Of a stretch of 64,000 bases of DNA, positions 19,115 through 26,916 are shown one piece after another (position 1 is the first letter of the stretch; every line of letters begins with the position of its first letter). The stretch is from contig NZ_ANBA01000008.1 of NCBI RefSeq assembly GCF_000341085.1, positions 248,001 through 312,000 on the forward strand. The letters are read 5' to 3'. The notes below the pieces were generated by a model, which saw only the letters and a program-made list of their open reading frames with translations, was not told the origin of the DNA and ran no database searches. The stretch comes from Nocardiopsis ganjiahuensis DSM 45031 (GTDB taxonomy: Bacteria; Actinomycetota; Actinomycetes; Streptosporangiales; Streptosporangiaceae). The position numbers were made by a program, and so were the translations under genes.

Positions 19115-19342
19115 GTGGCGGTGATCGCGCCTCCGAAGAGCCAGCACCTCGCACACAGGTTCGACCAGCACCCATGGAGGACGTCACTCGAACTGATGTT
19201 CGTCAGGGGGTGGTACGAAGGACAGGAGTACCCCCGGGCAGCACGCGAGTGCCCGGGGGAGCCTCCGGTGACGCCCGCACGGAAAAACGGTCATGCGTCC
19301 ACAAAAACCTACAAAAGGATGCATAACACCGTTTATGCATGA
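19115..19342 (+). CDS. Possible small hypothetical protein
   Basis: A 75-codon frame starting GTG at 19115, with GGGGGAGCG just upstream. The predicted protein has a balanced, protein-like composition (HRFDQHPWRTSLELMFVRGW) unlike the other frames here. Its last codons lie inside the AT-rich palindrome at 19319-19340. I do not recognise a family. It could equally be a chance frame or a decayed remnant. Confidence 0.3.
   Translation: MAVIAPPKSQHLAHRFDQHPWRTSLELMFVRGWYEGQEYPRAARECPGEPPVTPARKNGHASTKTYKRMHNTVYA
19319..19340. promoter_or_regulatory. AT-rich inverted repeat, operator-like
   Basis: Perfect 8-bp arms ATGCATAA (19319-19326) and TTATGCAT (19333-19340) with a 6-base centre. It is conspicuous in GC-rich surroundings and looks like a dimeric regulator site, but no regulator gene is adjacent. 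Confidence 0.4.
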
Positions 19343-19701
19343 AACATGGAGGGATCACCATCCGGAAGGGGTTCACGGACCCGCAGGGAGCCCTCTGACC
19401 TGCACACACGCAGCCCTCCGCACACGCACACCGTAGCGCCCGCCCCTGAGGGCCGCACGGGCACCCGTCGGCCGGGGAGCCCTGCACACGAGAACACCCC
19501 AGGTCAAAGCGGCGTCCGGCGCGCACACCCGCCCATGGGCCGCGGGCTCCTGACAGAAGGTGAGCACTCCAACGGCCCCAGAGCCTGCAGGCAGTCGGCC
19601 CCGTGAGGCCAGGGGACTCCGCCCAGGCCGACAGCAGCCCCAGGATGGGCCCACCGCACATCCTGAGCGCCCAGCGCACGGCTCCAGCGCGACTGCGCGC
19701 T

Positions 19702-20004
19702 TTGTCCACAGGCTCCTGGCCTGCGGCTTGCCACAAAGGCCCTGGTCGGAACAGACTCGGATCCAGGGCGCCGAACTTCGCCCACAGCCGCCCACAGCGC
19801 CCCTGAACCGACGCCAACCCGAACCCGCCAGCGCCCACCACGCAGCCTGTGGGCAACCCGCCCACCCCACCGAGCCAGCACCCCAGGACCATCGACGCCC
19901 CACCAGCCATCCGGGAAGGCGGCCACCAGCAGCCGCCAGTGGGCCGGCGCAACGCCGTTGCGACACCCGCAGACCACCCGGAGCGCGAGAACCCCTTCCC
20001 CACA
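19702..20004. other. Cluster of DnaA-box-like 9-mers
   Basis: TTGTCCACA, identical to the preferred Streptomyces DnaA box, lies at 19702-19710. Near matches are TTGCCCACA (reverse strand, 19848-19856) and TTCCCCACA (19996-20004), plus two CGCCCACAG words near 19778-19796 and CGTCCACAA near 19296. No dnaA, dnaN or rep gene is present. Chance in C-rich DNA is a real alternative. Confidence 0.25.
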
Positions 20005-20022
20005 GGCCTTCCCGAATCGCCG

Positions 20023-20036
20023 ATAATGCACATTAT
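20023..20036. promoter_or_regulatory. AT-rich palindrome upstream of membrane protein
   Basis: ATAATG-CA-CATTAT is a 6-bp-arm palindrome, followed by TTGAGTG. It lies about 350 bases upstream of the membrane protein gene and could be a regulator site or part of a distant promoter. Confidence 0.3.
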
Positions 20037-20381
20037 GTCAAGTTGAGTGTTCGGGGTCCTCCCCGCAACCACCGCCACACCCCTCAACCGCCCCGCCGCG
20101 CTGCAGGCCACACCCGACCCCCGACGGATCCGCCACCACTCCAGCCACTGCGGCCCCTCTTCGCCCCAGCACACCCTCACCACACCCGCTCACCCTCCGC
20201 CACCAGAGCGCCACCACTCCTAGACTGGCCCCCACAACCCCGCGGCCACGAGCACAGGAGCCGGCCCCGCCCCACAGTGAGGCCGACAAACGCAACACCC
20301 ACCGCCACCGGCCCCGCCCAGCGGCACCCTGCCTCGAGACCGCCCGGCCCGCAGCCCAGAACGACAAGGACCTGCACACTT

Positions 20382-20918
20382 ATGGGCCAGGCCCCCCACT
20401 CATACCCCCGCCGAGTCCTGACCGGGCTGTCCCTGCGACGCACCCTGACCGCGGCCCACTCCCTGACCAGCGGCGACCCCCACTCCCCCCGCCCACGCGG
20501 CGGCCTCCCCGCGCCCCTGCTGGTCTTGGGGCTGTCCACCGCCCTGGTCGCCGCGACCACCACCGTGTGGGGCCTGAGCCCGTGGCTGGCACCGTGGGCC
20601 CTGGTCGTGGCGGCGCTCCTGGCCGCCCCGGCAGGCTTCGTCCTGGGCACCATCGCCATGACACCGTTCCTGGTGTCCACGACCCGCTCGGGCCAGGGCT
20701 CCCCCACCGGACACCAGTGGCTCCCCCCGACCGCCCTGACCTTCCTCGCGTGCACCGCACCGCTGCTCTCCCCACTGGCACCCTGGTGCAACACCCTCGC
20801 TTTCTGGTGCCTGCTGGGCGCAGCAACCCTGATCAGCGCCTACACAGCACTCCCCGCCCTGGGCCGCGACATCGAACTCGACCGCGCCAGACACACCTGG
20901 GACACCGACCCGCACTGA
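20382..20918 (+). CDS. Hypothetical four-helix membrane protein
   Basis: A 178-residue protein starting at ATG 20382 with AAGGA about 10 bases upstream. After a short basic N-terminus, four hydrophobic segments occur: APLLVLGLSTALVAATTTVWGL, LAPWALVVAALLAAPAGFVLG, LTFLACTAPLLSPLAPW and LAFWCLLGAATLISAYTALPAL. The C-terminus is short and charged. No family recognised. The upstream frame stays open for 270 codons, but that part has Pro/Arg-rich composition and no support, so the short form is used. Confidence 0.55.
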   Translation: MGQAPHSYPRRVLTGLSLRRTLTAAHSLTSGDPHSPRPRGGLPAPLLVLGLSTALVAATTTVWGLSPWLAPWALVVAALLAAPAGFVLGTIAMTPFLVSTTRSGQGSPTGHQWLPPTALTFLACTAPLLSPLAPWCNTLAFWCLLGAATLISAYTALPALGRDIELDRARHTWDTDPH

Positions 20919-21016
20919 ACGGCCACCCCCCAGACCCCGGGCACACCCCACCGCACACCCGCCCCCTGCGGCCGCTGCGAGCAATCTGTGCAGGTCAAAG
21001 ACCAGACGGCCCCCGC

Positions 21017-21442
21017 TCAGACCGGCTCGGAGCCCGGCGCCGCAGAACCGGACGCCTCGGTGCTCTCCTCCCGACCCAGCGACCCCGGACACGGCCGCGC
21101 ATCCGGATGCGCGGCCAGCCCGATCAGCACGTCGAGTCTGCGCCCGGCCTCCTGCAACCCGGCGACCTTGTCCCGGATCCGCTCGCGCTCTTGCACCAGC
21201 AGCCCCATCAGTTCGGGGTCGACGTGGCGGGCGTCGATGGCGGGCAACAGCACGGCGATCAGAGCGCTGCTCAACCCGGCCGTGTACAGCTGGCGGATGA
21301 GCCGCACCCGGTCCACGGAGGAGTCCGGGTACAGGCGCTGGCCACTGGCCGTGCGCTGGGACCGCAACAGGCCCTGCTCCTCGTAGTAGCGCAGGGCACG
21401 CGTGCTCACCCCGACCCTGCCGGCCAGTTCACCGATGCGCAT
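21017..21442 (-). CDS. MerR-family transcriptional regulator
   Basis: A 141-residue regulator. The N-terminal winged helix-turn-helix has MRIGELAGRVGVSTRALRYYEEQGLL with no gap and RLYPDSSVDRVRLIRQLYTAG (about residues 1-70). A coiled-coil dimerisation helix follows (LVQERERIRDKVAGLQEAGRRLDVL). The short C-terminal effector region lacks conserved Cys residues, so metal sensing is unlikely and a small organic effector is more probable. ATG 21442 is the canonical MerR start. It is divergent from an SDR gene with a MerR-type operator-promoter between them, which makes the SDR its likely target. Confidence 0.9.
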   Translation of the reverse strand: MRIGELAGRVGVSTRALRYYEEQGLLRSQRTASGQRLYPDSSVDRVRLIRQLYTAGLSSALIAVLLPAIDARHVDPELMGLLVQERERIRDKVAGLQEAGRRLDVLIGLAAHPDARPCPGSLGREESTEASGSAAPGSEPV

Positions 21443-21479
21443 CGTGGCCACCGTCACTCCCCCAACAGCCCTCGAGGAC

Positions 21480-21511
21480 TTGCCCTTGACGTCAACGTCA
21501 AGTCCTAGCGT
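21480..21511 (+). promoter_or_regulatory. MerR-type operator within a long-spacer promoter
   Basis: Perfect inverted repeat CTTGACGT-CA-ACGTCAAG (21485-21502) sits between a possible -35 TTGCCC (21480-21485) and -10 TAGCGT (21506-21511), a spacer of 20 bases. Dyads inside 19-20 base spacers are the hallmark of MerR-family promoters. It faces the SDR gene at 21565. Confidence 0.7.
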
Positions 21512-21564
21512 AGGCGGCACACACCTGAGGAAACCATCCTCAACCACCCACAAGGGGAACCACC

Positions 21565-22275
21565 ATGGACATCAACGGCTCCATCGCGCTCGTGACCGGC
21601 GCCAACCGCGGCATCGGCAAACGCTACGTCGACGAACTCCTCGCCCGGGGCGCCGCGAAGGTCTACGCCACCGCCCGCCGACCCGAGCTCATCGACGCCT
21701 CCGACCCGCGCGTGGTGCCCCTGTACCTGGACCTGCTCGAGGAGACATCGATCAAGGAGGCCGCCGCCACCGCCCAGGACCTCACCCTGTTGGTCAACAA
21801 CGCCGGCATCGCCACCGGAGCGAACCTGCTCACCAGCGACACGGACCTGATCCGCACCGACCTGGAGACCCACCTGTTCGGCTCGCTGCGCACCATCCGT
21901 GCCTTCGCACCCCTCCTGGGCGCCAACGGCGGAGGGGCCCTGGTCAACGTCCTGTCCCTGCTCTCGTGGGTCACCGGCCCGGGCACCGGCTCCTACTCCG
22001 TGGCCAAGGCCGCCCAGTGGAGCATGACCAACGGTGTGCGCCTGGAACTGGCCGCACAGAAAACCCTCGTCCAGGGCGTCCACCTGGGGGCCGCCGACAC
22101 CGACATGATGGCCGCACACGACACCCCCAAGATCGACCCGGCCGACGTCGCCCGCGCCAGCCTGGACGGAGTCCAGAAGGGAACCCTCGAGGTGCTGGTC
22201 GACGAACCCAGCCGCTACGTCAAGAGCACCCTGTCCGGCGACCCCGCACAGTTCTACGACCTGTCCGGGAACTGA
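21565..22275 (+). CDS. Short-chain dehydrogenase/reductase (classical SDR)
   Basis: A 236-residue NAD(P)-dependent oxidoreductase. It shows the cofactor motif LVTGANRGIGKRYV, NNAG at about residues 76-79, the catalytic Ser in VLSLLSW and YSVAK (Tyr and Lys). Length and order match classical SDRs. A ribosome site (AAGGGGAACCACC) precedes ATG 21565. The substrate is unknown; pairing with a divergent MerR regulator suggests induction by a xenobiotic or reactive small molecule. Confidence 0.9.
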   Translation: MDINGSIALVTGANRGIGKRYVDELLARGAAKVYATARRPELIDASDPRVVPLYLDLLEETSIKEAAATAQDLTLLVNNAGIATGANLLTSDTDLIRTDLETHLFGSLRTIRAFAPLLGANGGGALVNVLSLLSWVTGPGTGSYSVAKAAQWSMTNGVRLELAAQKTLVQGVHLGAADTDMMAAHDTPKIDPADVARASLDGVQKGTLEVLVDEPSRYVKSTLSGDPAQFYDLSGN

Positions 22276-22517
22276 ACCGCCCCACACCCAACCGTCGACC
22301 CCTGGCCACCCCGGCACACCGCACCCCACCGGCCCGCCACTGCGCCCGGAGCCCCTCCCCCGCCCCGGGGTACCGAACCGGGCCAGGAAGTGCCCCATCC
22401 GCTTGAGCGAGCGCTCCTCGAACCTCCCCCGAGCATCCCGCCTCCCCCAACCCACACAGACCCACCAACCTCACCTAATCCACCCCCACCCCAGGCCCCA
22501 CCCCGTACTCTGCCCCC

Positions 22518-22706
22518 ATGCTCATCCGCACCCTGTGCCGCAGCTGTCTGGGCAGCGGCACACAGGTCCTGGTCCTGCCCTACACCCCCCGACACCAACC
22601 ACCAGCCCAAACCCTGGTCCCCCACCCCTGCCCCCACTGCGCGGGCAACGGCCACCACCACCTGGCCGCCACCCACCGCCCCACCCCCACCAAAAACGGG
22701 ATTTAA
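22518..22706 (+). CDS. Small zinc-finger protein, DnaJ-type CxxCxGxG
   Basis: A 62-residue protein with two copies of the DnaJ central-domain motif: CRSCLGSG (about 8-15) and CPHCAGNG (about 38-45). The four cysteines could bind one zinc ion. The protein ends with a polar tail and has no other domain. Stand-alone two-motif proteins of this kind occur in actinobacteria with unknown roles, perhaps as small chaperone or assembly factors. It ends about 120 bases before urtA and just upstream of the urt leader; co-transcription is not excluded. Confidence 0.55.
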   Translation: MLIRTLCRSCLGSGTQVLVLPYTPRHQPPAQTLVPHPCPHCAGNGHHHLAATHRPTPTKNGI

Positions 22707-22734
22707 CCCACCCACCGGATACCGACATGTATAC

Positions 22735-22761
22735 GTAACGGTCGGGCACGCCCAGCGAAAC
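22735..22761 (+). promoter_or_regulatory. Possible GlnR-type nitrogen-control site
   Basis: GTAAC (22735-22739) and GAAAC (22757-22761) are exact matches to the two GlnR half-site words and are spaced exactly 22 bases start to start, twice the 11-base GlnR period. The intermediate half-site is poor. A TATACG hexamer overlaps at 22730-22735. Regulation of urea uptake genes by GlnR is known in actinomycetes. Confidence 0.35.
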
Positions 22762-22769
22762 ACCCCGAC
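22741..22769 (+). promoter_or_regulatory. Upstream hairpin of the urtA leader
   Basis: GTCGGG (22741-22746) pairs with CCCGAC (22764-22769). With the larger hairpin that follows it makes a tandem stem-loop leader ahead of urtA. Confidence 0.4.
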
Positions 22770-22774
22770 ACCAG

Positions 22775-22818
22775 CCTCCTAGGTGCACCCCCCGAACAAC
22801 CCCCACACACCTAGGAGG
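22775..22818 (+). promoter_or_regulatory. Hairpin that sequesters the urtA Shine-Dalgarno
   Basis: Perfect 11-bp arms CCTCCTAGGTG (22775-22785) and CACCTAGGAGG (22808-22818) flank a 22-base loop. The 3' arm contains the complete AGGAGG Shine-Dalgarno (22813-22818), 5 bases before ATG 22824, and the 5' arm carries the anti-Shine-Dalgarno. In RNA this would hide the ribosome site, a layout expected of translational control. A DNA operator is the alternative reading. Confidence 0.65.
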
Positions 22819-22823
22819 TGGGC

Positions 22824-24047
22824 ATGGCCTGCTCCCGCCCGAGCACCTGGACCAAGACCCTCACCGCCGCACTGGCCCTGACACTGGCCGCCACCGCCTG
22901 CGGCACCGCGGAACCCGCCGGAGTCGACACCGACACCGTCACCGTCGGCATGCTCCACTCCCTGTCCGGCACCATGGCCATCAGCGAAGTGACCGTACGC
23001 GACGCGGTCCAACTCGCCATCGACGAGATCAACGCCGACGGCGGAGTCCTGGGACGCCAGATCGAACCCGTCCTGGAAGACGGCGCCTCCGACGAAGCCA
23101 CCTTCGCCGAACGCGCCCAAAAACTCCTGCAGTCCGACAACGCCGTCGCGGTCTTCGGCGGCTGGACCTCCGCCTCACGCAAAGCCATGCTGCCCGTCTT
23201 CGAACGCAACAACGGCCTGCTGTTCTACCCCGTGCAGTACGAAGGGCTGGAGGCCAGCGACAACATCGTCTACACCGGTGCCACCACCAACCAGCAGATC
23301 ATCCCCGCCCTGGACTACCTGCGCGAACAAGGCCACACCAGCCTCTACCTGGTCGGCTCCGACTACGTCTTCCCCCGCACCGCCAACCAGATCATCACCG
23401 CCTACGCCGACCACCACGACATGGAGATCACCGCCCAGGAGTACACCCCCCTGGGCCACACCGAGTACTCCACCATCACCAACGACATCGCCCGCACCGA
23501 ACCCGACGCCGTCTTCAACACCCTCAACGGCGACTCCAACGTCAGCTTCTTCCAACAGCTGCGCTCCGCCGGAGTCGAGGCCCAGGACGTGCCGGTGCTC
23601 AGCGTCAGCGTGGCCGAAGAAGAGGTCGAAGGCATCGGCGCCGACAACATCGCCGGCCACCTGACGGCCTGGAACTACTACCAGAGCGTCGACAACGATG
23701 CCAACACCGGTTTCGTCGAGGCCTTCACCGACACCTACGGCGCCGACCGCGTCACCTCCGACCCCATGCAGTCGGCCTACAACGGCGTCTACCTGTGGAA
23801 GGCCGCGGTCGAGGCCGCCGACAGCTTCGAGGTCGAGGACGTGCGCGCCGCCCTGGACGGGATCGGCATCGACGCCCCCGAAGGACCCATCACGGTGGAC
23901 GGCGACACCCAGCACGTGGCCAAGACCGCCCGCATCGGCCAGGTCAACGACGAAGGCCTCATCGACGAGATCTGGACCTCCCCCGAACCCATCGTCCCCG
24001 ACCCCTACCTCCAGGGCTACGACTGGGCCGACAACCTCACCGGCTGA
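22824..24047 (+). CDS. urtA: Urea ABC transporter, substrate-binding lipoprotein
   Basis: A 407-residue periplasmic-binding-type protein of the UrtA/FmdD family. The signal peptide ends in a lipobox (LAATAC), so it is probably lipid-anchored outside the membrane. Typical signatures are [69 protein letters not shown] and DPYLQGYDW near the end. ATG 22824 is preferred over GTG 22818, which lies inside the Shine-Dalgarno. First gene of the urtABCDE operon; the leader can form a ribosome-site-masking hairpin. Confidence 0.95.
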   Translation: MACSRPSTWTKTLTAALALTLAATACGTAEPAGVDTDTVTVGMLHSLSGTMAISEVTVRDAVQLAIDEINADGGVLGRQIEPVLEDGASDEATFAERAQKLLQSDNAVAVFGGWTSASRKAMLPVFERNNGLLFYPVQYEGLEASDNIVYTGATTNQQIIPALDYLREQGHTSLYLVGSDYVFPRTANQIITAYADHHDMEITAQEYTPLGHTEYSTITNDIARTEPDAVFNTLNGDSNVSFFQQLRSAGVEAQDVPVLSVSVAEEEVEGIGADNIAGHLTAWNYYQSVDNDANTGFVEAFTDTYGADRVTSDPMQSAYNGVYLWKAAVEAADSFEVEDVRAALDGIGIDAPEGPITVDGDTQHVAKTARIGQVNDEGLIDEIWTSPEPIVPDPYLQGYDWADNLTG

Positions 24048-24128
24048 CCCCCCTCCACCCGCTCACCCCCACCGGTGCGGCCGCACCCCCACCCCGCCTC
24101 CCGGCCCCCAGCACAGAAAGGAGCAGCG

Positions 24129-25019
24129 ATGGACGCCATCATCAGCCAACTCCCCACCGGCCTGGCCATCGGCGCCGTCCTCCTCCTGGCCGCCCTCGGC
24201 CTCAACTTCACCTTCGGCCAAATGGGCGTCATCAACATGGCCCACGGCGAACTGATCATGACCGGCGCCTACACCGCCTACGTCCTGCACGCCTGGATCG
24301 GCCTCAACCCCGCCTACTCACTCCTGATCGCCCTACCCGTCGCCTTCACCATCACCGGCACCCTGGGCTGGCTCCTCGAACTCAGCATCATCCGCCACTT
24401 CTACGCCCGCCCCCTGGACACCCTCCTGCTGACCTTCGGCATCGGCATGATCCTCCAACAAGCCGCCCGCGACACCTTCGGCGCACCCAACGTCGACGTC
24501 CCCGCACCGGCCTGGCTCACCGGAGGCCTCACCCTGACCGACGGCATCCGCATCCACTACTCCCGCCTGTTCATCCTCGCCCTGACCATCGCCTGCGTCA
24601 TCGCCATCGCCCACTACCTCAACCGCTCCCGCCAGGGCCGACAGATGCGCGCCGTCATCCACAACCGCGACCTGGCCGCCATCACCGGCATCAACACCCG
24701 AAAAGTCGACGCCACCACCTTCTTCATCGGCTCCGGCCTGGCCGGCATCGCCGGAGTCGCCCTGACCCTCATCGGCCCCACCGGACCCACCCTGGGCACC
24801 AACTACATCGTCGACGCCTTCCTCGTCGTGGTCGTGGGCGGACTGGGCCAACTACGCGGCACCGTCCTGGCCGCCTTCACCCTGGGCATCCTCAACGCCA
24901 CCGTCGAAGCCTGGGCCGACGCCTCCCTGGCCAAACTCATCGTCTTCGCCACCATCGTCGCCTTCCTCCAGGCCCGCCCCCAAGGACTGTTCACCGTCAA
25001 GACCCGGGCACTCACATGA
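24129..25019 (+). CDS. urtB: Urea ABC transporter permease UrtB
   Basis: A 296-residue inner-membrane permease of the branched-chain amino acid (LivH) type. About eight hydrophobic helices are seen. GLNFTFGQMGVINMAHGELIMTGAY near the N-terminus and LAGIAGVALTLIGPTGPTLGTNY in the second half are family signatures, and VVVVGGLGQLRGTVLAAF is the typical ATPase-contact region. ATG 24129 follows AAAGGAGCAGCG. It ends in a 4-base ATGA overlap with urtC. Confidence 0.95.
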   Translation: MDAIISQLPTGLAIGAVLLLAALGLNFTFGQMGVINMAHGELIMTGAYTAYVLHAWIGLNPAYSLLIALPVAFTITGTLGWLLELSIIRHFYARPLDTLLLTFGIGMILQQAARDTFGAPNVDVPAPAWLTGGLTLTDGIRIHYSRLFILALTIACVIAIAHYLNRSRQGRQMRAVIHNRDLAAITGINTRKVDATTFFIGSGLAGIAGVALTLIGPTGPTLGTNYIVDAFLVVVVGGLGQLRGTVLAAFTLGILNATVEAWADASLAKLIVFATIVAFLQARPQGLFTVKTRALT

Positions 25020-26173
25020 CCAACACCCCCACCCCCACCACCGAGACCGCACCGGGCACCCTCACCCGGCTACGCGGACCCGCCACCTTCCTGGCCCTGC
25101 TCGCCGCCGCCCTGCTCCTCCTCCCCCTGATCCTGGAACCCTTCCGCCTCAACCTGCTCGCCCAGTACCTGTGCTACGCCATCGTCGCCCTGGGCATCGC
25201 CCTGGCCTGGGGCCGCGGAGGCATGCTCACCCTGGGACACGGCGTCTACTTCGGACTGGGCGCCTACGCCATGGCCATGCACCTGACCCTGGCCCGCACC
25301 GCCACCGACCCCCTCGACCCCGGCGCCCTCCCCCAGTTCATGCTCTGGTCCGGCCTCACCGAACTCCCCTGGTTCTGGCAACCCCTGGCCAACCCCGCCG
25401 TCGCCGTCACCACCGCACTCCTGCTCCCCGCCGCCCTGGCCACCCTCCTGGGCTGGTCCGTCTTCCGCCAACGCGTACGCGGCGCCTACTTCGCCATCCT
25501 CAACCAGGCCCTGGCCGCCGCCTTCGTCATCCTCCTCATCGGCCAACAACACCTCACCGGCGGCTCCAACGGCCTCACCGACTTCCCCGTCTTCGCCGGA
25601 CACAGCCTCTACACCCCCACCGCACAAACCACCCTCTACGCCCTGACCGTCCTCACCCTGGCCGCCCTCTACCTCCTCTTCCGCCACATCACCCGCAGCC
25701 GCTACGGACAACTCCTCATCGCCATCCGCGACGGCGAGGACCGCGTCCGCTACCTGGGCTACGACCCCACCTGGGCCAAAACCTTCGCCTACGCCCTCTC
25801 CGCCATGGCCGCAGGAGCCGGCGGCGCCCTCTTCGTCCCCGTCATGGGCATCATCTCCCCCTCCCTCATCGGCGTCATCCCCTCGATCATGATGGTCCTG
25901 GCCGTCGCCATCGGCGGCCGCTACTCCCTGGCCGGAGCCGCCCTGGGAGCCGTCCTCGTCAACGCCGCCCAGACCACCTTCTCCGAACACTTCGCCGGCG
26001 GCTGGACCTACCTCCAAGGCGCCCTGTTCGTCATCGTCATCGCCCTCGCCCCCCAAGGCCTGGCCGGACTCACCCAACAGATCCGCGACACCCTGCACAC
26101 CCGCCGCCACCACACACACCGGCGCACCCCCACCCCCGCACCCCAGGAGCCCACCACCGGGAGCACCCCATGA
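25016..26173 (+). CDS. urtC: Urea ABC transporter permease UrtC
   Basis: A 385-residue permease of the LivM type, partner of UrtB in the membrane channel. The conserved LGIALAWGRGGMLTLGHGVYFGLGAYAMAMH region, GSNGLTDFP and SAMAAGAGGALFVPVMGIISPSLIGV occur in the expected order. The C-terminal about 30 residues are His/Arg/Thr-rich and hydrophilic. The start overlaps the urtB stop and the stop overlaps the urtD start (ATGA in both cases). Confidence 0.95.
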   Translation: MTNTPTPTTETAPGTLTRLRGPATFLALLAAALLLLPLILEPFRLNLLAQYLCYAIVALGIALAWGRGGMLTLGHGVYFGLGAYAMAMHLTLARTATDPLDPGALPQFMLWSGLTELPWFWQPLANPAVAVTTALLLPAALATLLGWSVFRQRVRGAYFAILNQALAAAFVILLIGQQHLTGGSNGLTDFPVFAGHSLYTPTAQTTLYALTVLTLAALYLLFRHITRSRYGQLLIAIRDGEDRVRYLGYDPTWAKTFAYALSAMAAGAGGALFVPVMGIISPSLIGVIPSIMMVLAVAIGGRYSLAGAALGAVLVNAAQTTFSEHFAGGWTYLQGALFVIVIALAPQGLAGLTQQIRDTLHTRRHHTHRRTPTPAPQEPTTGSTP

Positions 26174-26916
26174 ACCTGCTCGACATCAACGACCTCACCG
26201 TCACCTTCGGCGACTTCACCGCCCTGGACCACGTCGACCTCACCCTCACCGAAGGCGAACTACGCTTCCTCATCGGCCCCAACGGCGCCGGAAAAACCAC
26301 CCTCATCGACACCATCACCGGCCGCACCCGCCCCACCTCGGGCACCCTCACCTTCAACGGCCACCCCCTGGCCGGCATGGCCGAACACCGCATCGTCCGC
26401 GCCGGCATCGGACGCACCTTCCAAACCAGTGTCGTCTTCGGTGAACTCACCGTCGCCGACAACGTCGACCTCGCCGCCTCCCACCGCCTACCCCCCTGGC
26501 AACTCCTGCGCAGACGCCGCACCCTGCCCCCACCCCTGACCCACATCCTGGACCGGGTCGGCCTGAGCGAACACACCCACCACAAAGCCGCCACCCTCTC
26601 CCACGGCCAACGCCAATGGCTGGAGATCGCCATGCTCCTGGCCCAACAACCCCGCCTGCTCCTACTGGACGAACCCGTCGCCGGAATGAACGCCCAAGAG
26701 CGCACCCGCACCGGCGACCTCCTCACCGAGATCGCCACCGACCACACCATCATCGTCATCGAACACGACATGGACTTCCTGCGCCGCTACGCCCACCAGG
26801 TCACCGTCCTGCACGAAGGACGCGTCCTCACCCACGGCGACGTCCACACCGTGCAGAACGACCCCCGCGTCCAGGAGGTCTACCTGGGCCGCACCCCCCA
26901 GGAGGCCACCCCGTGA
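26170..26916 (+). CDS. urtD: Urea ABC transporter ATP-binding protein UrtD
   Basis: A 248-residue ATPase of the LivG type. It has Walker A IGPNGAGKTTLID, Q-loop region GIGRTFQTSVVF, a signature LSHGQRQWLEIAM (the usual LSGGQ with His in the third position), Walker B LLLLDEPVAGM and the switch His in IVIEHDMDF. It works as a heterodimer with UrtE to energise urea import. ATGA overlap upstream and GTGA overlap downstream. Confidence 0.95.
   Translation: MNLLDINDLTVTFGDFTALDHVDLTLTEGELRFLIGPNGAGKTTLIDTITGRTRPTSGTLTFNGHPLAGMAEHRIVRAGIGRTFQTSVVFGELTVADNVDLAASHRLPPWQLLRRRRTLPPPLTHILDRVGLSEHTHHKAATLSHGQRQWLEIAMLLAQQPRLLLLDEPVAGMNAQERTRTGDLLTEIATDHTIIVIEHDMDFLRRYAHQVTVLHEGRVLTHGDVHTVQNDPRVQEVYLGRTPQEATP

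Larger units (their letters stand above)
19045..20381. other. Long, mostly non-coding stretch
   Basis: No convincing gene covers this 1.3 kb, apart from one weak small candidate at 19115-19342. Contained signals are an AT-rich palindrome at 19319-19340, a second at 20023-20036, and several DnaA-box-like 9-mers between about 19295 and 20004. Open frames on the minus strand here (for example 19203-20183) have unlikely Cys/Gly/Arg/Trp-rich composition. Confidence 0.5.

Noticed and set aside
19203..20183. A 326-codon minus-strand frame in the gene-poor region
   Set aside because: Composition is extreme in Gly, Cys, Trp and Arg with no motif and no ribosome site, so treated as non-coding.
22690..22823. 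Guanidine or other known riboswitch in the urtA leader
   Set aside because: I searched by eye for the conserved words of guanidine-I and guanidine-III classes and did not see them; only the Shine-Dalgarno hairpin is supported.
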